64,000 nt of DNA from NCBI RefSeq assembly GCF_002163715.1, contig NZ_CP015698.1, positions 1,302,001 to 1,366,000 on the forward strand. Reading direction: 5' to 3'. A program made the position numbers and the translations under genes. The stretch comes from Curvibacter sp. AEP1-3. GTDB taxonomy: Bacteria > Pseudomonadota > Gammaproteobacteria > Burkholderiales > Burkholderiaceae_C. The notes under the pieces were generated by a model that was not told where the DNA came from, ran no database searches, and was given only the letters and a program-made list of their open reading frames with translations. Positions 25,163 through 32,934 of this stretch are shown piece after piece. How positions within the stretch are numbered: position 1 is the stretch's first letter; each line of letters starts with the position of its first letter.

Positions 25163-26455
25163 ATGCTCCCTGTGCTGCGTCGCTATTGCTTCCTTTTTGT
25201 TGGGGTTTTGCTGGCTGCCGGCGGTTGCGGTGGGGGCGATGGAGGCGGTGGCGGGGACGGTGGCAGCAGCACGGCATCGTCCGGCTCGGGGGGCTCTGGC
25301 TCGGCATCTACGGGTGGAGTGACTGCAAACCCCTCCACAGGCGCTACGTCCGGGGGATCGACCAGTTCAAGTTCAGGCTCCACCTCAGGTGCAGTGGCCA
25401 GCAGTTCGGGCGGCTTTGCCACCACATCCGGCGGCAATGTGACAGGCGCCCTGGTGCGAAGTGCGGCCACCCTGCAAGACATGATCAACGAGGTGGCAGC
25501 GGCCAAGGCCGCCGGGAAGCCCCTGATACTGACTTACACAGGCAACGAAGACACATTGATTGCCCAAATCATCAGTGACCACACGGTCGATGCCAATCAC
25601 AACTGCCCCAACCCGCACTGGAACGACCCTTACCGCGAGTTGCAGATCAAAGACTTCAACTTCGGGCTGACCATCCAGGGAGCCAACGGCTCGTCAGCCA
25701 ACTTCGGCATTACCTTGATCCGCAGCAACAACGTGGTGGTGCGGAACATGAAGATCGGTGCGCTGGCCGGCGCTGCCAACGACGCGGACATGTTGCGCAT
25801 CGACACCTCCTCCAATGTCTGGATAGACCATAACGAGCTGTTTGCAGTGAACAACGAATGCAATGGCTCACCGGACGGCGACCTGACGTTTGAAAGTGCC
25901 ATCGATATCAAGAAGGACTCTCACAACATCACGGTCTCGTACAACTACATCCACGACAACAAGAAGGTGGGGCTGGACGGGTCTTCCAGCACGGACATCG
26001 CCGGTGGCCGCGAGATCACTTACCACCACAACATCTACAGCAACGTGAACGCCCGCTTGCCGCTACAGCGTGGTGGCTGGACGCACATGTACAACAACCT
26101 GTACACCGGCATCACCGACTCCGGCATCAACGTGCGGCAAGCCGGATACACATTGATTGAAAAAAACTGGTTCGAAAACGCCAAGAACCCCGTGACCTGC
26201 CGCTACGACTCCAGCAACTGCGGCTGGTGGGAGCTGCGTGGTAACAACACCCAAAGTGCGGCGGACAACGCCACCTACAACATCACGTGGACCACAGGCT
26301 CCGGCTACATCAACGCAGACAGCTGGACGAGCACCAAAGCATTTCCGCTGACTTTGCCTTACACCTATACGGCGCAAACACCGGCGTGCGTCAAAGCCAA
26401 CCTGGCAGCGGTGGTTGGTGTGGGCAAGAACCTGGCAACACTGAGCTGCAGCTGA
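25163..26455 (+). CDS. Secreted pectate lyase, polysaccharide lyase family 1
   Basis: Cleaves polygalacturonate by calcium-dependent beta-elimination. 430 residues: signal sequence (MLPVLRRYCFLFVGVLLAAG) with a possible lipobox ending at Cys22, a low-complexity Gly/Ser/Thr linker (about 23-95), then the parallel beta-helix domain (about 100-425). PL1 landmarks: NVWIDHNELF, SAIDIKKDSHNITVSYNYIHDNKK, and the catalytic-Arg block ARLPLQRGGWTHMYNN. The long linker probably holds the enzyme away from the outer membrane. Suggests growth on plant material. Confidence 0.9.
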   Translation: MLPVLRRYCFLFVGVLLAAGGCGGGDGGGGGDGGSSTASSGSGGSGSASTGGVTANPSTGATSGGSTSSSSGSTSGAVASSSGGFATTSGGNVTGALVRSAATLQDMINEVAAAKAAGKPLILTYTGNEDTLIAQIISDHTVDANHNCPNPHWNDPYRELQIKDFNFGLTIQGANGSSANFGITLIRSNNVVVRNMKIGALAGAANDADMLRIDTSSNVWIDHNELFAVNNECNGSPDGDLTFESAIDIKKDSHNITVSYNYIHDNKKVGLDGSSSTDIAGGREITYHHNIYSNVNARLPLQRGGWTHMYNNLYTGITDSGINVRQAGYTLIEKNWFENAKNPVTCRYDSSNCGWWELRGNNTQSAADNATYNITWTTGSGYINADSWTSTKAFPLTLPYTYTAQTPACVKANLAAVVGVGKNLATLSCS

Positions 26456-26499
26456 TCGACTGTGCCGCTGGCCTAACCCAAAACCGAGTAACCCCACCA

Positions 26500-26521
26500 C
26501 ACCGGGCTTATTGGCCCGGTG
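26500..26521. terminator. Hairpin after the pectate lyase gene
   Basis: CACCGGGC-TTATTG-GCCCGGTG, a perfect 8-bp stem. It lacks a following T-run, so it may stabilise the mRNA end or act with Rho rather than as an intrinsic terminator. Confidence 0.45.
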
Positions 26522-26563
26522 CCACACTCGCGCCCCTTGTTGTTACGTTTACAGGTTTTGAAC

Positions 26564-27619
26564 ATGCTTTTCACCCCCCTCCAAGTCGGCGCGCTGACTC
26601 TGCCTAACCGTTTCATCCTCGCGCCACTGACCCGCACCCGCGCGGGCATGGAGCACCTGCCCAATGACTTGATGGCCGAGTACTACGCCCAGCGCGCAAG
26701 CGGCGGCCTGCTGATCACCGAGTGCACCATGGTGCAGGAAGGTACCTCTGCCTTCGTGGCTGAGCCCGGCGTCTACTCCGAAGCGCAAATTGCCGGCTGG
26801 AAGAAAACCACCGATGCCGTGCACGCCAAGGGCGGGCGCATCTTCATGCAGATCTGGCACGCAGGCCGTGCAGCCCACCCCGGCATCAATGGCGGTGTGC
26901 GCACCGTGTCCAGCAGCGCGCTGGCCATTGAAGGCGAGATCCACACCCCCGCGGGCAAAGTGCCGCACGTGGTGCCGCACGCACTCAGTGTGGAAGAGAT
27001 CAAGGACATCGTGGCTGCCTTTGCCCAGGGCGCCAAAAACGCCATCGCCGCAGGCTTTGACGGCGTGGAAGTGCATGGCGCCAATGGCTATTTGATTGAC
27101 CAGTTCCTGCGTGACGGCTGCAACAAGCGCACCGATGCCTATGGCGGCTCATTGGAAAACCGCGCGCGCTTCTTGTTTGAAGTGCTGACTGCGGTAAGCG
27201 AAGCCATCGGCTCCGACCGCGTGGGTGCGCGCCTGTCGCCCCTGAACAGCTTTAACAGCATGGTCGACAGCGATCCCGTGGGCCTGACCGCTTTCCTGGC
27301 CGAAAAGCTCAACGACTTCAAACTGGCCTACCTGCACCTGATGCGTGCGGACTTTTTCGGCGTGCAAAAGGCCGACGTGGTGACCGTGGCACGTACGAAC
27401 TACAAGGGTGTATTGATCGGCAACATGGGCTACAGCGCTGAAGAGGCTGAGCAAGCGATCAAGGACGGAAAACTGGATGCTGTGGCGTTCGGCAACGCAT
27501 ACATTGCCAATCCGGACCTGCCGGAACGCGTGAAAGCCGGTGCGGCGTTGAACACGCCTGACAGCAGCACCTACTACACACCGGGTGCACAGGGCTACAC
27601 CGACTACCCGACGATGTAA
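26564..27619 (+). CDS. Old Yellow Enzyme family alkene reductase (NemA-like)
   Basis: FMN-dependent reductase of activated C=C bonds, N-ethylmaleimide or nitro compounds. 351 residues, TIM barrel: LAPLTRTRA, QIWHAGRAAHPG, the substrate-binding His/Asn pair in VEVHGANGYLIDQFLRDGCN, KRTDAYGGSLENRARF, and the phosphate-binding LIGNMGYSAEEAEQAI. Start set at 26564 (MLFTPLQVG), which matches the family N-terminus; an upstream extension is possible but has no support. Physiological substrate unknown. Confidence 0.93.
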   Translation: MLFTPLQVGALTLPNRFILAPLTRTRAGMEHLPNDLMAEYYAQRASGGLLITECTMVQEGTSAFVAEPGVYSEAQIAGWKKTTDAVHAKGGRIFMQIWHAGRAAHPGINGGVRTVSSSALAIEGEIHTPAGKVPHVVPHALSVEEIKDIVAAFAQGAKNAIAAGFDGVEVHGANGYLIDQFLRDGCNKRTDAYGGSLENRARFLFEVLTAVSEAIGSDRVGARLSPLNSFNSMVDSDPVGLTAFLAEKLNDFKLAYLHLMRADFFGVQKADVVTVARTNYKGVLIGNMGYSAEEAEQAIKDGKLDAVAFGNAYIANPDLPERVKAGAALNTPDSSTYYTPGAQGYTDYPTM

Positions 27620-27629
27620 TCGTCAGGCG

Positions 27630-27662
27630 GGCACCACCCGGTCAGCACGGCCGGGGGGTGCC
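27630..27662. terminator. Hairpin between convergent genes
   Basis: GGCACC-A-CCCGG, a 9-nt loop and CCGGG-G-GGTGCC form an 11-bp interrupted stem between the reductase and the convergent small gene. No T-run on either side. Confidence 0.45.
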
Positions 27663-27676
27663 TTGGTAGGCCGGGT

Positions 27677-27940
27677 TTACAGACCTTCGTGACGGTCAGC
27701 GGCTGCAAACAGCTCCAGCGCGAACGAAGGGTCCGACTTCTGGATGCTGGCAGCAAAGGTACGCAGCTCTTCCGCCTCTGCAAAGCGGGTCGTGGCTTGC
27801 GACTGGCCCGTGCCGAAGGAAACTTGCCACAGTGCTACCGCCAGATTCTTGCCGGCCACCCACAGCGCCTGCAAGGAAGCGCCCACGGTAGGTTGTGCGT
27901 TCTGGGGCAGAGAGATTGCGTTGAGTGTCGTGCTGGTCAT
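27677..27940 (-). CDS. Small conserved protein behind a twin-operator promoter
   Basis: An 87-residue protein (MTSTTLNAISLPQNAQPTVG...) with an Ala/Leu-rich central helix (LQALWVAGKNLAVALWQVS) and an acidic C-terminal helix (FAEAEELRTFAASIQKS). No signal peptide; the helix is too polar for a confident membrane segment. Start at 27940 has an excellent TAAGGAG site 6 nt upstream. Its promoter carries two palindromes, so expression is probably repressor-controlled. Family not recognised. Confidence 0.65.
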   Translation of the reverse strand: MTSTTLNAISLPQNAQPTVGASLQALWVAGKNLAVALWQVSFGTGQSQATTRFAEAEELRTFAASIQKSDPSFALELFAAADRHEGL

Positions 27941-27979
27941 GGTGGACTCCTTAAGTAAAACCGTGTGATGTTGCACCGC

Positions 27980-28020
27980 AGTATAGGGTTAACCCTAGAT
28001 GCAGTGCAAGGGTTAACCCT
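27980..28020 (-). promoter_or_regulatory. Sigma-70-type promoter with two palindromic operators
   Basis: On the minus strand TTGCAC (28004-28009) and TATACT (27980-27985) are spaced by 18 bp. A perfect 14-bp palindrome TAGGGTTAACCCTA (27984-27997) fills part of the spacer and touches the -10. A second, AGGGTTAACCCT (28009-28020), abuts the -35. Their centres are 24 bp apart. This is the layout of a repressed promoter with dimer sites. Confidence 0.75.
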
Positions 28021-28105
28021 AATTCCGGTTGTTTCTTAGGGAGTAAGGCCTAAGTCCTGCCCACCCGTGCCTTGAGAAAACCGCCCATGCCGCCAGCTAA
28101 GCGGC

Positions 28106-28552
28106 ATGACTGACGCACTCCACATCGTTTGCCCCCACTGCCACACCACTAACCGCGTGCTTGCCGACCAGCTCGGCAGCGCCCCGGACTGCGGCAGCTG
28201 CAAAGGCGCCCTGTTCACCGGCAAACCGCTGGACCTGACCACGGCCACCTTTGACAGACACCTGAACCGCAGCCACATACCGCTGCTGGTGGACTTCTGG
28301 GCCCCGTGGTGCGGCCCCTGCCGCTCCATGGCCCCGGCCTATGCGGCGGCTACGGCGCAGCTGGAGCCGCACATCCGCGTGGCCAAGGTAGACACCGAGG
28401 CCCAGCAGGCGCTGGGCGCGCGCTTCCAGATCCGCAGCATTCCGACGCTGGCTTTGTTTGTGGGTGGACGCGAGGTCGCCCGCCAGCCCGGCGCCATGGG
28501 CCAGGCCGACATCCTGCGCTGGGTCAAGATGCACATGCCGGTGCAAAAATAA
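28106..28552 (+). CDS. trxC: Thioredoxin 2
   Basis: Cytoplasmic disulfide reductase. 148 residues: N-terminal zinc-binding domain with CPHC (9-12) and CGSC (29-32), then the thioredoxin domain with active site WCGPC in LVDFWAPWCGPCRSMAP and the cis-Pro in IRSIPTLALF. This is the TrxC architecture. The plus-strand stop is directly followed by copy A of the DnaA-box repeat. In E. coli trxC is under OxyR control; no OxyR-like site was seen here. Confidence 0.93.
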   Translation: MTDALHIVCPHCHTTNRVLADQLGSAPDCGSCKGALFTGKPLDLTTATFDRHLNRSHIPLLVDFWAPWCGPCRSMAPAYAAATAQLEPHIRVAKVDTEAQQALGARFQIRSIPTLALFVGGREVARQPGAMGQADILRWVKMHMPVQK

Positions 28553-28664
28553 TTGAAAAAAACTTACCCCAAGCGCCTGTGGGCTGTTGTGTGGATAAGC
28601 GTGTTTACAAGCGGCGAAATCCGCGCCGGCATTGGGTTTGACAAGCGCGCCTAAAAAACAGGCA
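28553..28664 (+). repeat. Repeat family II (DnaA-box repeat), copy A
   Basis: Begins TTGAAAAAAACTTACCCC and includes GTTGTGTGGATAAGCGTG, TTTACAAGCGGCGAAATCCG and CGCC, ending CTAAAAAACAGGCA. TGTGGATAA at 28590-28598 is the exact complement of the consensus DnaA box TTATCCACA. About 110 bp long; starts right after the trxC stop. Confidence 0.85.
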
Positions 28665-28794
28665 GTGCAAAAGTACTCGCTTGCAGGCACAAAAACCTGT
28701 GGTAAGGGGTATTCGCAAAGTGGCAAATTGGCTTGCTTCACCCAAGTCGGTTAACCTCGCCGCCTCACACAATGAACCCCCATAGGACTTTTCC

Positions 28795-29043
28795 ATGAAA
28801 AAACTCAACGTCACCATCAAGCTGGAAATGTCGGTACCGGACGACTGGTCGCTGGTCGAAACCTCGGAAGGCACCCCGGTGCTGAGCCTGCCCAATGGCC
28901 AGTTTCTGGACATCGCCATCGAACCCCTGTTTGCCGCTGACCCTGAAGACACCTGGAGCAGCACCGAAAGCGAAGACGAGCTGAACGATATTCTCGATAT
29001 GGTCGAGAGCGAAGAAGTCAGCTACGAATTCGTCACGCACTAA
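28795..29043 (+). CDS. Small acidic conserved protein
   Basis: An 82-residue protein, MKKLNVTIKLEMSVPDDWSL..., with a beta-type N-terminal half and a strongly acidic C-terminal helix (TWSSTESEDELNDILDMVESEEV). Predicted soluble. No family recognised. It follows repeat II copy A by 130 bp and has its own leader; the methyltransferase gene starts 25 bp downstream. Confidence 0.6.
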   Translation: MKKLNVTIKLEMSVPDDWSLVETSEGTPVLSLPNGQFLDIAIEPLFAADPEDTWSSTESEDELNDILDMVESEEVSYEFVTH

Positions 29044-29068
29044 GCCCACACCCACCGCTGCAAGCGCC

Positions 29069-29710
29069 ATGGCTCAACCGGACCACAGCCCCTCTGCCGA
29101 ACGCAACAAGCAACCTATTCTGGAGGTGCTGCAATCCCTACTGCCCCCCAGCGGGCGGGCGCTGGAGATTGCATCGGGCACCGGGCAACACGTGGTCTGG
29201 TTCGCCCGGCACTTGCCGCAGTGGATCTGGCAGCCTACTGAGGTGCACCGCGGCGCGCTCTACAACATTGAAGTGCGTGCCAGCGAGGCAGATCTCAGCA
29301 ATATTGAAATCGCGCAGCAGCTGGATGTATGCCAGGAGCCCTGGTTTGACACCGATTCCGAACTGGCCGGTCCCTATGACCTGATGCTGTGCATCAACAT
29401 GCTGCACATCGCGCCATGGGCCTCTTGCGGTGCACTCATGCGGGGCGCAGCGCAGCATCTTGCCGGCGAAGGCGTGTTAGTCACGTACGGGCCTTACTTT
29501 GAGACCGGGGTCGCTCCGACCACCAGCAACCTCGAGTTTGATGCCAGCCTGCGGGCCCATGACCCGAGCTTCGGTATCCGCGAGCTGAGCGACATTGAGG
29601 CCGAGGCTGCAAAAGCCGGCCTGCGGCTGCAGGCACGCCACGAGATGCCGGCCAACAACCTGCTGCTGGTGTGGGGCCTCACAGACCCAACGCGTCGTAC
29701 ACCCGGATAG
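29069..29710 (+). CDS. DUF938 family SAM-dependent methyltransferase
   Basis: A 213-residue class I methyltransferase-like protein. Motif I is seen in ALEIASGTGQHVVWFARHLP, motif IV-like YDLMLCINMLHIAPW and post-I acidic ADLSNIEIAQQLDV. The family (DUF938) has unknown substrates. Its 3' end overlaps the convergent exonuclease gene by 32 bp. Confidence 0.83.
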   Translation: MAQPDHSPSAERNKQPILEVLQSLLPPSGRALEIASGTGQHVVWFARHLPQWIWQPTEVHRGALYNIEVRASEADLSNIEIAQQLDVCQEPWFDTDSELAGPYDLMLCINMLHIAPWASCGALMRGAAQHLAGEGVLVTYGPYFETGVAPTTSNLEFDASLRAHDPSFGIRELSDIEAEAAKAGLRLQARHEMPANNLLLVWGLTDPTRRTPG

Positions 29711-30296
29711 CGGCATACGCGTCATTGGCGGCGTAGACCAGCTGCGCCTCTGTCAGGCGCGGTGCAGCCCAGTTGCTAGTTGCGGCCTTCTTGCTCTTGA
29801 TGAACCGCTGGTTGAACAAGACCGCCACGGCGCCTTTGACGCCCATGTCCTTGCGGTAGCCCCGCTCGCGGAAAACGTGGTTCAACTCCAGCACACCAAC
29901 CGGCTCTACCCCCAGTTTGTGCAGGATGCGTTTGCGGTCATCCCCCAAGCCAAAACCTGCTTTCACCACCCCGGGCAAGGCCATCAACTGCGCAGCCACC
30001 GCCCTGCATTCGGGGTCATGCAACTGGAACACCCAGGCCCGCTGTGGCGTGGACAACTGCAGCACATGGGGGCCATCAGACATTTCACCCACCTTGAAGG
30101 TGGGTTTGGACTCGGTGTCGAAGCCCCAGGCGCGGGCAGAGCGCAGCTCTTCTAGCGCTGCCAGTGCCTGCGGACCTGTGCTGACCAGTGTGATGCGGTC
30201 CAGACCCAAGCGTCCAAATTCGGGCAGCAGGGCAATGGCGTCTTTGTCGGGCGTGGGGTGCTGTTCGCGAGGGTGATGTTGCATGGGGCGTATCAT
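29679..30296 (-). CDS. RNase D-like 3'-5' exonuclease domain protein
   Basis: A 205-residue single-domain DEDD exonuclease. Exo I acidic pair in WGFDTESKPTF (D, E), exo II Asp in the KAGFGLGDDRKRIL block, exo III Tyr/Asp in LVYAANDAYAAIRVYDAL. There is no HRDC domain, unlike RNase D, so it belongs to the short DNA_pol_A_exo1 group. Start placed at 30296, where AGGTGG precedes the ATG by about 5 nt; ATG 30284 is an alternative. Confidence 0.8.
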   Translation of the reverse strand: MIRPMQHHPREQHPTPDKDAIALLPEFGRLGLDRITLVSTGPQALAALEELRSARAWGFDTESKPTFKVGEMSDGPHVLQLSTPQRAWVFQLHDPECRAVAAQLMALPGVVKAGFGLGDDRKRILHKLGVEPVGVLELNHVFRERGYRKDMGVKGAVAVLFNQRFIKSKKAATSNWAAPRLTEAQLVYAANDAYAAIRVYDALGL

Positions 30297-30370
30297 CGCC
30301 CACCTGCCACCCTTTGGCCTCAACGACCTGCCGGCTGCATTTCAGCGGCCGCACGCTCCAGGATTTCCCC

Positions 30371-30697
30371 ATGAAAAAAACATTCCCCCTTCACCTTGAA
30401 GGCAAGCACCCCGACCGCCTGCTAGATGCCACCAAGCACGAAATCCGCAAATACATGAAGCGCGAACGCAACCGCGCCTTACCCGAAGGCGTGGATTTCT
30501 GGGACTTTGACTGCCGCTTCGGTGCGACCGAACAGGACGCTGTGGTGGCCCACTCTGCCGAGCTGATCGGCCTGGTCGACGCCATTGCCAAAGAAGGCGG
30601 CAAGCAGTTCTATATCGAGATTCTGGCCAAACACGGTGTGCGCAAGCCGCGGGATCCGGCAGCCGGGTCGACGATTGCCAACTTCCTGGAAGAGTGA
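30371..30697 (+). CDS. DUF6172-like small protein
   Basis: A 108-residue protein: MKKTFPLHLEGKHPDRLLDA, then a basic helix (TKHEIRKYMKRERNRALP) and DFWDFDCRFG, ending KPRDPAAGSTIANFLEE. It fits the uncharacterised DUF6172 group by pattern. No signal or membrane segment. The basic helix could contact nucleic acid, which is speculation. Repeat II copy B follows after 53 bp. Confidence 0.65.
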   Translation: MKKTFPLHLEGKHPDRLLDATKHEIRKYMKRERNRALPEGVDFWDFDCRFGATEQDAVVAHSAELIGLVDAIAKEGGKQFYIEILAKHGVRKPRDPAAGSTIANFLEE

Positions 30698-30750
30698 TTT
30701 CGGTTTAGCACAAACCAGCCATGGCTTGAGCGCGCGCGGGGCAAAAAAAG

Positions 30751-30862
30751 TTGAAAAAAACTTACCCCACTCGCATGTGGACTGCATTGTGGATAAGCGT
30801 GTTCACAAGGCCTGAAACCCGCGCCTGCATTGGCTTTGGACGCGGTGCTCAAGAAACAGGCA
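30751..30862 (+). repeat. Repeat family II (DnaA-box repeat), copy B
   Basis: TTGAAAAAAACTTACCCCAC, then the box in GCATTGTGGATAAGCGTG, then TTCACAAGG and AACCCGCGCCTGCATTGG, ending AAGAAACAGGCA. Consensus DnaA box complement at 30788-30796. Roughly 75% identical to copy A and in the same orientation. Confidence 0.85.
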
Positions 30863-30909
30863 ACCCAAACAACTCTGTTTTTGTAGCCGTTTTTCTGTGC
30901 TAGCAGGCA

Positions 30910-32466
30910 TCAACCCGACGCCAGAACTGCACGCCCCTTGCCACCCGCTTTGGCGGCGTACAGCGCCCGGTCTGCAGCGAGCATGAGAGTCTTCATTTCG
31001 GTACCATGGCGCGCGAACATCGCCACCCCGATGCTCACCCCAAGCGGCAGCCCGACCCCGGGGTATGGCTCTGACAGCACTTCCACCAAGCGCTCAGCAC
31101 TTTGCATGGCCGTCTCGGCAGATACCTCGGACAGCAGGATGATGAATTCATCCCCCCCGATGCGGGCCGCCACATCCGAGCCACGAATGGTTTGAGCGAT
31201 CCGCAGGGCGACGGTCTTGAGGACCTCGTCGCCCATGGAATGGCCCAAGCTGTCGTTGACGGCCTTGAATCCGTCCAAGTCCAGCGCCAGCAAGGCAAGT
31301 TCGCTGTCACGGCGCAGGGCCATGGACATGCTGCGCTGTGCCAGCTCATCAAACAGCAGGCGGTTGGGCAGCTCGGTCAGCGCGTCGTGCTGGGCAAAGA
31401 ACTTCACCTTGCGCATGGCGTCAGCCGCCTGCAGCATCGCCGTGCCCACGGCTTGGGCTTCTTGCAGTTCCAGTGTCGGCAGGGTGATGTCATCGCCACG
31501 GCCCAACGCCAAAGCTGCATCATTCAGTTCACCGACGGAAGAAAGCACTTTCAGACCGGCGCGGCGGGCCAACCAGAGCCCCAGCATCAGCGCAGCCAAC
31601 AGGCCCGCCATCACCTGGGCGAGCTGAATGAGCAATTCGCGGTGCAACTCTGCTTTGGGCGCACCGCTCACCACTGTCCAGCCCCACAAAGGTGAGGTGC
31701 TGAAAGCGGTAAACACCGGTATGTTCTCTTTGGTGACGGACTCCATGAAACCGGAGTCGCGCTGCGCGAGCATGTTGACCAACTCCGGCACCGCCTTTTG
31801 GCCCACAAAGCGCTCCGGCTCGCGGGAGCGCCCCACGATCGTGCGGCTGCTGTCCAGCACCGCCACCAGCCACCCCTCAGGTATGGGGTGGCGGGCAATG
31901 ATTTTGTTGATACGGTCGGGTGTGAGTCCGATATTGAGGCTGTAAATCACCTTGCCGCCTGACACCACCGGCACTCCCATGGCGATGATGTACGCCTTGG
32001 TAGTCACCCCCGTGAACATGTCGGTCAGCACAGTGGTCTGTGAATCGAACACTTTGCCCAGTTGGGCTGGTGTACCGCGGGTGGGCAAGGCGGTTCCGAA
32101 CGGAAGCAAGGTGTTAAGAACCTGCCGGCCTTCACGGTCCGTCAGGATGTAGTTCAGGACCGATCCTGAACCCAGCGCCTGGGTGGCCCGCTGGTAAAAG
32201 CCCGGCAGATTGCCATTCCCCAACTCCGGGGCGGTAGCCAGTGTTTTGAGTGCCGATTCGATGGCCGCCATCTCCCGCTCGAGGTCTGACTGGATGGCCC
32301 TGACGACCAACACCGTTTGCTGCTCCACGCTTTCGCGTTGCAGCCGGTAGTTGGCGTACGCCAGCAACATGCCCACGATGGCCGTGGGCAGCACACTGAA
32401 CACCACAAGCATTCGCAAGGCACGCCGCAGCGACACACTGCGACGGACCCGTAACCGGTTTGGCAT
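30910..32466 (-). CDS. Membrane-bound diguanylate cyclase with periplasmic sensor
   Basis: A 518-residue c-di-GMP synthase. Helix 1 at about 17-38, a periplasmic Cache-like sensor (about 40-290: FMESVTKENIPVFTAFSTSPLWGW), helix 2 at about 292-312, then a GGDEF domain (about 355-515). The active-site GGDEF motif is intact in VAARIGGDEFIILLSE, and RGSD just before it is the RxxD product-inhibition site. DLDGFKAVNDSLGHS matches the family. Flanked on both sides by repeat II copies (B downstream, C upstream). Confidence 0.92.
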   Translation of the reverse strand: MPNRLRVRRSVSLRRALRMLVVFSVLPTAIVGMLLAYANYRLQRESVEQQTVLVVRAIQSDLEREMAAIESALKTLATAPELGNGNLPGFYQRATQALGSGSVLNYILTDREGRQVLNTLLPFGTALPTRGTPAQLGKVFDSQTTVLTDMFTGVTTKAYIIAMGVPVVSGGKVIYSLNIGLTPDRINKIIARHPIPEGWLVAVLDSSRTIVGRSREPERFVGQKAVPELVNMLAQRDSGFMESVTKENIPVFTAFSTSPLWGWTVVSGAPKAELHRELLIQLAQVMAGLLAALMLGLWLARRAGLKVLSSVGELNDAALALGRGDDITLPTLELQEAQAVGTAMLQAADAMRKVKFFAQHDALTELPNRLLFDELAQRSMSMALRRDSELALLALDLDGFKAVNDSLGHSMGDEVLKTVALRIAQTIRGSDVAARIGGDEFIILLSEVSAETAMQSAERLVEVLSEPYPGVGLPLGVSIGVAMFARHGTEMKTLMLAADRALYAAKAGGKGRAVLASG

Positions 32467-32543
32467 GTTGTACCTGCCTCTGTAGTTTTTGAACCTTCCC
32501 CGATGCCACTATGGCAGAAGGACCGATTCGTAACAACCAGAGG

Positions 32544-32653
32544 CCAAAAAACTTACCCCATTCCCGTGTGGGCCACGCTGTGGATAACACAAGGTACAAG
32601 CCGCGAAATCCGCGCCAGTATTGGGCTGCGACACGATGCCTAAAATTTAGGCA
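32544..32653 (+). repeat. Repeat family II (DnaA-box repeat), copy C
   Basis: CCAAAAAACTTACCCCATTC, then CACGCTGTGGATAACAC, AAGGTACAAGCCGCGAAATC and CGCGCCAGTATTGGG, ending TAAAATTTAGGCA. Consensus DnaA box complement at 32579-32587. Confidence 0.83.
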
Positions 32654-32763
32654 AATTCACGTCTCTCCAAAATGAAAAATCTGTCATTTGTCAATGAGGG
32701 AAAGTTTTGTGTTAGCACTTTTTGAAATTCGGTGTAGCTGAAGAAAACGACTTCAGACTGCAC

Positions 32764-32863
32764 CGCATTACCCCCGAAAACTGTGCGCCACTTTGTGGAT
32801 AACTATGTTTACAAGCCCCAAAACCCGCACCAACAGGGGCTTTGCAGAGGGTGCCTGTAAAGT
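32764..32863 (+). repeat. Repeat family II (DnaA-box repeat), copy D
   Basis: More divergent: CGCATTACCCCCGAAAAC, CACTTTGTGGATAACTATG, TTTACAAGCCCCAAAACC and CGCACCAACAGGGGC, ending GGTGCCTGTAAAG. DnaA box complement at 32794-32802, only 215 bp from that of copy C and in the same orientation. Confidence 0.75.
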
Positions 32864-32934
32864 AGCCACTGTGGGAACCATTGCCGCTTTCACCGACTCT
32901 ACCCCCGCTGACACTTTTACAACCTGCAACACCT

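Larger units (their letters stand above)
32467..32934. other. 468-bp non-coding region with two DnaA-box repeats
   Basis: Separates the divergent cyclase and DsbG-like genes. It holds repeat II copies C and D, and between them an AT-rich stretch (32655-32763) with a small hairpin, CTGAAG-AAAACGA-CTTCAG at 32738-32756. No credible coding frame was seen. Promoters for both flanking genes must lie here but no clear consensus pair could be assigned. Confidence 0.6.

Noticed and set aside
30875..30905. Possible degenerate repeat I copy (TTTTTGTAGC ... GTGCTAGCAGG)
   Set aside because: Only the two ends resemble the family; the core is missing, so it cannot be separated from chance.
28553..32863. 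Chromosomal origin of replication
   Set aside because: Consensus DnaA boxes are present, but they are spread over 4.3 kb in a repeat and no dnaA, dnaN, gyrB, parAB or AT-rich unwinding region is seen.
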